Of a stretch of 64,000 bases of DNA, positions 58,618 to 64,000 are shown piece after piece. Made by a program: the position numbers and the translations under genes. Source of the stretch: Nonomuraea zeae (lineage in GTDB: Bacteria; Actinomycetota; Actinomycetes; Streptosporangiales; Streptosporangiaceae); contig NZ_VCKX01000010.1 in assembly GCF_005889725.1 (NCBI RefSeq), positions 39,771 through 103,770 on the forward strand, in the 5' to 3' direction. Within the stretch, counting starts at the first letter, position 1. Every line of letters starts with the position of its first letter. The notes under the pieces were generated by a model that saw only the letters and a list, made by a program, of their open reading frames with translations, was not told the DNA's origin and searched no databases.

Positions 58618-59220
58618 CTACACCGTGACGAACAGGCGGTCCAGGTGGTAGTCGATGATCTCGACGGCGGCCTCGTAGCTGCGTTGCCGGCTGAGGACGC
58701 TGGAGGTCAGGCCGTTGGCGAGCGCCAGGAGGCCGGCGACTTCGGTACGCGGGTCACGATCGGGGGCGATGTCCCCGGCCTCCTGCGCGGCGGTCAACCG
58801 TACAGTGAGGAAGTTCTCCACTGCGTTGGGCAGGGTCAGCCCGACCGCGGCGAGCGCCGGGTCGGTGAGGGCGGCGGTGTAGTAGGCGGTCCAGGCCATG
58901 GCGTCCAGCCTGCTCTGCTCGTCGAACGGCAGGATCGTGCCGAGGACGGCGGCGAAAAGGTCTCGCGGCGTCAGCTCGCCCGCGACGGCGGCGGCCCGTT
59001 GCTTGACCCGGCGGTCCATGCGGGCACCCAGCTCGGTGAGGCCGGACTCGAGCAGGGCCTGCTTGCCGGCGAAGTAGTACTGGACGACGCGCAGCGAGAC
59101 CCCGGCCTCGGCGGCGATCTCACGCATCGACACCGCCTGCAGGCCGCGGGTGCCGGCGATGCGCAGCAGCGCCTCGGTCAGCAGGCGGCGCCGCTCATCG
59201 TGATCCACCTGTCGGGGCAT
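58618..59220 (-). CDS. TetR-family transcriptional regulator
   Basis: A 200-residue regulator. The DNA-binding domain is [20 protein letters not shown] followed by [20 protein letters not shown], and the C-terminal helical domain includes [20 protein letters not shown] and [20 protein letters not shown], resembling the BetI-like C-terminal domain. It ends 21 bp from the convergent DUF1579 gene. The broken alpha/beta hydrolase gene ends 13 bp upstream on the same strand, so it was probably the second gene of that unit and its regulator. Confidence 0.88.
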   Translation of the reverse strand: MPRQVDHDERRRLLTEALLRIAGTRGLQAVSMREIAAEAGVSLRVVQYYFAGKQALLESGLTELGARMDRRVKQRAAAVAGELTPRDLFAAVLGTILPFDEQSRLDAMAWTAYYTAALTDPALAAVGLTLPNAVENFLTVRLTAAQEAGDIAPDRDPRTEVAGLLALANGLTSSVLSRQRSYEAAVEIIDYHLDRLFVTV

Positions 59221-59233
59221 GCCCGTTTCCCCT

Positions 59234-59996
59234 CTACTGCCCGGTCCCGGGCCGCGCCGGGCCGGGAAAGGTGAGGATCCGCTCGGCGACCAGGTCGGGA
59301 GCTTCGACGGGCAGCGAGTGCCCGGTGCCGGGCACGATCTCCACCCGCCAGGACGGCGCGATGCCGGCCAGCCGGGCGGCCAGCGCCTGCGCGTCGAGCA
59401 GGGCGCTGCGGGCGCCCAGCAGCACCTGTACGGGCACCGGCACCTGGCGTATCTGCTCGTCGGTGTAGGTGGGTGGGATGGGCACGTGCCGGCGGAAGGA
59501 CCAGCCGGCCCGCATGAGCCTCATCAGCTCATCCTCGCGCAGCGCCCCGTTGCCCACGACGCCGGCCATGCGGTGTCGCAGCGTACGGGGAAGCATGGAG
59601 GCGATGGCGCCGGCAAGGGCCCACCGGACGAACCGCCTGGGCAGCGGCGCGAAGCCGCCCGGGTCCACCAGCGTCAGCGCCGCCACCCGGCCGCCGCTGA
59701 ACCGAGCGGCCCGGCTCGCCGAGCGGGTCCACGGCAAGGACCGGGCGCGTGCGCGCCAGGGGCTCGATGTAGCGGTACCAGGCCAGCGCGTTGGCGCCGG
59801 CGCCGGCCAGGAGGACCACGGGGTCCCCCTCGGCGGGCCCGGCCCGGTGGATCCGCACCATGCCGGCGCGGGTCTCCACGTCGATGGCGTCCACCGGCAC
59901 CGGCCACAGCTCGGCGAGCACCTGGTCATAGACGGCGTAGTACTTGTCACGGGCAGAGTCACTGGTGAAGGCGGACGGCCGGTCAGGCATGCGCAT
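59234..59996 (-). pseudogene. Alpha/beta hydrolase with core deletion and frameshift
   Basis: From an ATG at 59996 (or 59990) the sequence encodes a typical hydrolase N-terminus (VRIHRAGPAEGDPVVLLAGA, RTRPVLAVDPLGEPGRSVQ). The next homologous stretch, GGRVAALTLVDPGGFAPLPR, is in another frame, and the usual 50-60 residues between, including the GxSxG nucleophile elbow, are missing. The remaining frame then continues normally to [20 protein letters not shown] and [18 protein letters not shown] with the catalytic His. The gene is inactivated by a deletion that also shifted the frame near 59695-59705. A TetR gene follows immediately. Confidence 0.75.
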
Positions 59997-60048
59997 GGTG
60001 ACCCCATCTCCTTAATGGATACAGTTGTATCCTAACAAGGCGCGGGCA

Positions 60049-62427
60049 TCACCTGTCCGGCGGGGAGGTGGACCGGTTGACGTACCAGGCAACGATCTGG
60101 GCGCGTGAGGTGAATCCGAGCTTCTTCAGGATGTGCTCCACGTGGCCCTCGGCCGTGCGGTGGGCGATGACCAGATGGGCGGCGATGTCCTTGTTGCGCA
60201 TGCCTGCGGCGACGAGGCCGGCCACCTGGAGCTCCCTCGGGGTCAGCGCCTCCTGCGGCGGCCCGGGCGCCAGCGCGGCGGAGGGCCCGGGTTCGGCCTG
60301 CGGTTCGGCCGGTTCGGCCGGCTCCTGCAAGGCGTAGGCGATGGCCTCGTTGAAGTCGAAGCCCGCCCCCTCCTCGACAGCCTTGCAGTAATCCTGCTCG
60401 CCGAGGCGGGCGCGCAGCGACGACTCCGCGGCACGATGGGCGTCCTCGTAAGGGCGGAAGCCTTCCAGCGGCACGTCGAGCAGCCGTCGCATCATGCCGG
60501 CGGCGCCCAGCATGCGCGCGGCCGGCACGTCGCGCCCCTGCGCGGCGGCGACCCAGGCGAGCGACTCCACGAACCACGCCGGGCTGTAGCGGTAGCCGGC
60601 CGACCGTTCGAGGCGCAGGCAGCACAGGAACAAGGAGGCGGCCCGCGTCAGATCGCCCGCGTACCAGCGTCCGATGCCCTCGGCCCAGGTCGCCAGCGCG
60701 ATCTCGCTGCGCGAGCCCGCCGCCTCGGCGATCTCCCGGCAGCGTGCCACCCAGCCCGCGGCGCGCGGATCGCGGGCGAAGATCGCGGACAGGGCCAGGT
60801 AGAACGCCGGCAGGAACGTGTCGTGCAGGATCCCGTCCTCGGTGATCTCGCCCGGGTGGCGCTCGTACCAGTTCAGGGCCGATTCGAGCAGGTCGATCGC
60901 CTCCCGGTAATCGCCCAGCATCAGGGTCAGCCGTCCCGACAGAAACCTCGTCACCGCCTTCGGCCTCTCGCGACCGGAGCCGTCGGCCAGCAGCCGGCAC
61001 TCCTCGAGCAGCACCCGCGCGGGGTCGATCCTGCCGTGCATGAGAGCGAAGAACGTGCCCAAGGTCAGCACGCTGAAGCGGTCCCGTCCGGCTATCTGCC
61101 GGCATTCGAGCAGCCGGTCGATCCAGTAGCTGGCTTCGGACGGGCCGCCGAAGAAGCTCCAGTAGCCCTCCAGCGAGAGGAAGATCCGGGTCGCCTCCCC
61201 GGCGCGGCGAGCTTCGCCCAGGCAGTGGTCCATCGCGGCCCGCAGGTTCGGCATCTCGGGGACGACGGTGGTGAAGCATTCCACCTGGTTGGAGCCGTAC
61301 CAGCCGGCCCTGTTGCGTTCGGCCAGGTCCCGGTAGTGGTCGGCGTGCCGGCGGCGGGTCGCCAGTGCTGCCTCGCTCCGGTTCAGCCGGTCGTGACCGT
61401 ACTGGCGCAGGGTTTCCAGGATCCGGTAGCGGGGGCGGGCGCCGCAGGTCTCTCTGATCACGATGGACTTCTCGGTCAGCGCGGCCAGCAGCGGCAGGAC
61501 CTCCTCGCGGGTGAGCGGCGCGGCCGAGCAGACCTCCTCCGCCGCCGCCAGGTCGAAGCCGCCGGAGAACACCGACAGGCGTTCCCACACGATCTGTTCC
61601 TGGGTGGAGCACAGCTCGAAGCTCCACTCGACCGCCGCGTTCAGCGTCTGGTGGCGGGGCAGGGCGGTGCGGTAGCCGCGCGTCAGGAAGTGCAGGCGGT
61701 GCCCGAGCCGGTCGATGATCTGCTCCAGCGACAGGACCCGCAGCCACACCGCCGCGAGCTCGATCGCCAGCGGAATGCCGTCGAGCAGGCGGCACAACCG
61801 CGCCGCCGCCACGTGCTGCGCGGCGATGTCGACCTCCGGCGCGATGCTCCTGCCCCGCTCCACCAGCAGCGCCAGGGCGTCGTAACGCAGGACGTCATTC
61901 CTGGTGATCCGGGTGTCGGGGCCGGGGAAGGACATCGGCGGCACGATGTAGGGCGTCTCGCCGGGCACTCCCAGCGCCTCGCGGCTGGTGGCCAGCAACC
62001 GCACCTCGGGCGCCGCGCGGAGCAGGGCGTCGGCCAGCCCTGCGGCGGCTTCCACCAGGTGTTCGCAGTTGTCCAGCACCAGGAGCATCTGCTTGGGCCG
62101 CAGATAGTCGACCACGGTTTCGACAGACGGCTGGGGCATCTCCTCCCGCAGCCCCAGGGCCTCCGCGACGGCCACGGCGAGCAACTGCTCGTCATGCAGG
62201 CAGGCCAGCTCGATCATCCGCACCCCGTCGCGGAAGGCCCGCTGCACGCGGGCTGCCACATGGGTCGCCAGGCGGGTCTTGCCCACGCCGCCCGGGCCCG
62301 TCAGGGTCACCAGCCGGGTGGCGGACATGAGGCTCCGGATCGCGGCGATCTCGCGCTTGCGACCGATGATCTCGCCCGGCTCGGCAGGGAGGTGAGGAGT
62401 GGGCTGCGTGGCAGCCGATCGACCCAT
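60049..62427 (-). CDS. LuxR-family regulator with NB-ARC-type ATPase domain
   Basis: A 792-residue regulator. IGRKREIAAIRSLMSATRLV leads to the P-loop GPGGVGKTRL (44-53) and Walker B MLLVLDNCEHLV (113-124), followed by sensor and winged-helix segments (LLATSREALGVPGE, LCRLLDGIPLAIELAAVWLR), a long helical repeat region, and a C-terminal LuxR helix-turn-helix at about 728-785 (ALTPRELQVAGLVAAGMRNK, DIAAHLVIAHRTAEGHV). It belongs to the ATP-dependent LuxR activators found widely in actinobacteria. No target operon is obvious. The window's next upstream gene is the histidine kinase fragment, 99 bp away on the same strand. Confidence 0.92.
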   Translation of the reverse strand: MGRSAATQPTPHLPAEPGEIIGRKREIAAIRSLMSATRLVTLTGPGGVGKTRLATHVAARVQRAFRDGVRMIELACLHDEQLLAVAVAEALGLREEMPQPSVETVVDYLRPKQMLLVLDNCEHLVEAAAGLADALLRAAPEVRLLATSREALGVPGETPYIVPPMSFPGPDTRITRNDVLRYDALALLVERGRSIAPEVDIAAQHVAAARLCRLLDGIPLAIELAAVWLRVLSLEQIIDRLGHRLHFLTRGYRTALPRHQTLNAAVEWSFELCSTQEQIVWERLSVFSGGFDLAAAEEVCSAAPLTREEVLPLLAALTEKSIVIRETCGARPRYRILETLRQYGHDRLNRSEAALATRRRHADHYRDLAERNRAGWYGSNQVECFTTVVPEMPNLRAAMDHCLGEARRAGEATRIFLSLEGYWSFFGGPSEASYWIDRLLECRQIAGRDRFSVLTLGTFFALMHGRIDPARVLLEECRLLADGSGRERPKAVTRFLSGRLTLMLGDYREAIDLLESALNWYERHPGEITEDGILHDTFLPAFYLALSAIFARDPRAAGWVARCREIAEAAGSRSEIALATWAEGIGRWYAGDLTRAASLFLCCLRLERSAGYRYSPAWFVESLAWVAAAQGRDVPAARMLGAAGMMRRLLDVPLEGFRPYEDAHRAAESSLRARLGEQDYCKAVEEGAGFDFNEAIAYALQEPAEPAEPQAEPGPSAALAPGPPQEALTPRELQVAGLVAAGMRNKDIAAHLVIAHRTAEGHVEHILKKLGFTSRAQIVAWYVNRSTSPPDR

Positions 62428-62526
62428 GACGGCGACTATGTGCCCCTGACCTGCCCGGAGGTAACCGGCCTACGGGTCCGGGTGTGACATAGGCACTGCC
62501 AAGGAATGGATGCCGGCCGCGCCTGC

Positions 62527-63279
62527 TCAGGCTGCCTCTTCGGCCATCGTGCCGCAGCACGGCAGCGGAAGCCGCAGCACCAGCCGCGCGCCGCCCAGCT
62601 CGGAGTCCTGCACGGTCAGCGTGCCCCGGTGCGCCTGCGCGATGGCTTGGGCGATGGGCAGGCCCAGGCCGGTTCCGCCATGCTCGCGGCTACGCGCGGT
62701 GTCAATCCGGGCAAAGTGGTCGAAGACTCGATCACGCTGCGGGAGCGGGATTCCGGGACCGTCGTCTTCCACGGTGACCACGACACCGTCGCTCTCGCCG
62801 AAAGCCGTCACCCGCACCGCCGATTCGCCGTGCCGCTCCGCGTTGTCCAGCAGGTTGCCGAGCAGGCGGGCAAGGTCGCCGGTGACGCCGCTCACGAGCA
62901 GACCGTCTTCCAGCTCCAGCTGGATGGGCGGAGCGCACGCGCGCCTGCCGACCTGCTCCGCCACGAGGCTGGCGACGTCGATCACCTGCGGCGAGTCCGT
63001 GGAGGCGCCGTCCAGCCCGGCGAGGGTGAGCAGATCCCTGAGCACGGCCTGCATCCGGTCCACCTCACGCAGGGCGTTGCCGACCAGCTCCCCCAGGTCG
63101 GTCTGGCCGGGGTGCATGCCCGCCTCCTCCAGTTGCAGCCGCAGTCCGGCCAGCGGGGTGCCGAGCTCATGCGAGGCATCAGTGATGAACTGGCGCCTCT
63201 GGGTACGCATGCGTTCCACAAGGTGTCCCATCCGGGCGACGAGGGTGGCGATCTCGCCGTTGTCGCATGCCGTGGTCAT
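62527..63279 (-). CDS. Soluble, N-terminally short sensor histidine kinase
   Basis: A 250-residue kinase core. The H-box is FITDASHELGTPLAGL with the phospho-accepting His (Gly replaces the usual Arg of SHELRTPL). The N-box is LLGNLLDNAERH, G1 DDGPGIPLP and G2 GGTGLGLPIAQAIA. The first 35 residues look like the end of a HAMP linker (TLVARMGHLVERMRTQRR), and there is no membrane segment or sensor domain. GGGAGG six bases before the ATG shows that this shortened version is translated as such. No response regulator is adjacent. It is probably the surviving 3' part of a membrane kinase or an orphan cytoplasmic kinase. Confidence 0.82.
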   Translation of the reverse strand: MTTACDNGEIATLVARMGHLVERMRTQRRQFITDASHELGTPLAGLRLQLEEAGMHPGQTDLGELVGNALREVDRMQAVLRDLLTLAGLDGASTDSPQVIDVASLVAEQVGRRACAPPIQLELEDGLLVSGVTGDLARLLGNLLDNAERHGESAVRVTAFGESDGVVVTVEDDGPGIPLPQRDRVFDHFARIDTARSREHGGTGLGLPIAQAIAQAHRGTLTVQDSELGGARLVLRLPLPCCGTMAEEAA

Positions 63280-63451
63280 CTGGTCCCTCCCCTGGATTGC
63301 TCCTCTCTGCAGCATCGCCCGGTACGTGTCGGCTCCGCGACCGTGGAACTACCTATCTCCTCCCCCATTTCGTGCGATGGGGGCGCCAGGCCGGAGCGGG
63401 ACGTTCGGCACACCCCCATCATGTCGCCCAGGACATAACGCCATAGCAATA

Positions 63452-63470
63452 TTAATCTTAGACAAGATAA
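63452..63470. promoter_or_regulatory. AT-rich inverted repeat before the SnoaL-like gene
   Basis: ATCTT (63455-63459) and AAGAT (63464-63468) flank AGAC, within TTAATCTT...AAGATAA. It lies in the most AT-rich part of the window, about 70 bp before the next start, and resembles TATCTTG-type MarR-family operators. Role inferred. Confidence 0.45.
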
Positions 63471-63538
63471 CTCCTGAGCTATAGCGTCGGAGGTGAGAGA
63501 AAGCCAGATTCCACGGCAAAGGGAAGGGTTGGGTAGCG

Positions 63539-63979
63539 ATGCCTACGCAACGCGAGACAGACGAAGCCGAGATCCGCCGGCTGGTCGGCCAGATCGTCGA
63601 AGGGCTCCAGGGCAAGGATCTCGAGGGTCTGAAGCGGCTTTACGCGACGGACATCGTGTCCTTCGACGTCGAGCCGCCGCTCCAGCATGTGGGGATCGAG
63701 GCGAAGCTCAAGAACTGGGCGCCGGTGTTCACGTTCTTCACGAGTGTGACGTATGAGGTTCGCGACCTGACGCTCACCGTGGGCGACGACGTGGCGTTCG
63801 GGCACGCCTTCGCTCGTCTCAGCGGCACGCTGAAGGACGGGACGGCGACGCGCGGTATGTGGGTCAGGGTCACGTACTGCCTCAAGAAGATCGACGGCAC
63901 GTGGTTGATCGCGCACGACCAGGTCTCGGTGCCGCTCGACATCTCCAGCGGCAAGGCCGTTGTCGACCTCGAGCCCTGA
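63539..63979 (+). CDS. SnoaL/NTF2-like protein (DUF4440-type)
   Basis: A 146-residue single-domain protein with the cone-shaped alpha+beta fold pattern: EIRRLVGQIVEGLQGKDLEG, LKRLYATDIVSFDVEPPL, VTYEVRDLTLTVGDDVAFGH and VTYCLKKIDGTWLIAHDQVS. It is close to the SgcJ/EcaC-type oxidoreductase-named group, whose members have diverse or unknown functions. GGGAAGGG precedes the ATG. It is divergent from the histidine kinase gene, and the palindrome upstream suggests dedicated regulation. The gene ends 21 bases before the window edge. Confidence 0.87.
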   Translation: MPTQRETDEAEIRRLVGQIVEGLQGKDLEGLKRLYATDIVSFDVEPPLQHVGIEAKLKNWAPVFTFFTSVTYEVRDLTLTVGDDVAFGHAFARLSGTLKDGTATRGMWVRVTYCLKKIDGTWLIAHDQVSVPLDISSGKAVVDLEP

Positions 63980-64000
63980 TCCCGTCACCCCACCCCCGCC

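Noticed and set aside
1..64000. CRISPR arrays, tRNA or rRNA genes, insertion sequences, integrases
   Set aside because: No regularly spaced direct repeats, cloverleaf sequences or transposase/integrase motifs were seen. The tandem repeats found are short and explained separately.

Overview
The window is very GC-rich, with strong third-position GC bias, GTG and TTG starts, Tat-like twin-arginine signal peptides, DUF2264, SpoIIE-type phosphatases, an ECF42 sigma factor with a DGPF partner and a litR/litS-like carotenoid locus. It is chromosomal DNA of a filamentous actinobacterium, probably Streptosporangiales (Nonomuraea-like). That placement is inference; there is no rRNA or marker gene here. 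I found no tRNA, rRNA, CRISPR array, transposase or phage gene.

Region 1 (1-16.9 kb) is a sugar/glycoprotein utilisation island with one likely LacI-family regulator. Leftward genes encode a DUF2264 protein, a PL8 lyase and two tandem M60 peptidases. LacI and a D-2-hydroxyacid dehydrogenase form a second leftward unit. Rightward genes encode two ABC permeases, a lipoprotein binding protein, an M1 peptidase, a beta-helix protein with a C-terminal F5/8-type domain and a GH29 fucosidase. Four copies of a GTAAGCGCTTAC-like palindrome lie at or next to the promoters of the three units. The parts together suggest attack on fucosylated, glycosaminoglycan- or mucin-like material, with uptake through a shared ATPase encoded elsewhere.

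Region 2 (17-28 kb) is mixed: an orphan RbsB-like lipoprotein, two multidomain PAS/GAF/SpoIIE phosphatases flanking an aldo/keto reductase, an MFS exporter divergent from an HxlR regulator, and an orphan cytochrome b (QcrB) translationally coupled to a small membrane protein.

Region 3 (27.8-39.3 kb) is a carotenoid cluster. A LitR/CarH-like MerR regulator and an ECF sigma factor (LitS-like) diverge from crtE-crtI-crtB-plsX. Next come a CrtA-like monooxygenase, a divergent PlsY-like acyltransferase, a CrtQ-like glycosyltransferase, a second CrtI-type oxidoreductase, CruF and TspO. No lycopene cyclase is seen. The set suits an acyclic, hydroxylated, glycosylated and possibly acylated carotenoid. 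Between the second crtI-like gene and the glycosyltransferase, a 44-bp duplication has made two 15-codon reading frames linked head to tail by ATGA overlaps.

Region 4 (39.3-45.5 kb) holds a SigB-type sigma factor followed by rsbR-rsbS-rsbT and an RsbT/RsbX-like fusion (stressosome and partner-switch module), then a PPK2 polyphosphate kinase and an AI-2E/PerM-family membrane protein.

Region 5 (45.5-64 kb) is accessory and partly decayed. It has an SDR gene with its catalytic core deleted next to a TetR gene, a frameshifted membrane protein gene, and an alpha/beta hydrolase gene lacking its nucleophile segment. Intact genes include a small secreted four-cysteine protein, an NmrA-like oxidoreductase behind a SoxR-box promoter, a secreted TAP-type hydrolase, a large membrane-anchored STAND NTPase with 14 WD40 repeats, and a DUF998-DGPF-ECF42 operon. 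That operon diverges from a DUF1579 gene across a palindromic promoter pair. A TetR, a LuxR/NB-ARC regulator, an N-truncated histidine kinase and a SnoaL-like protein complete the window.
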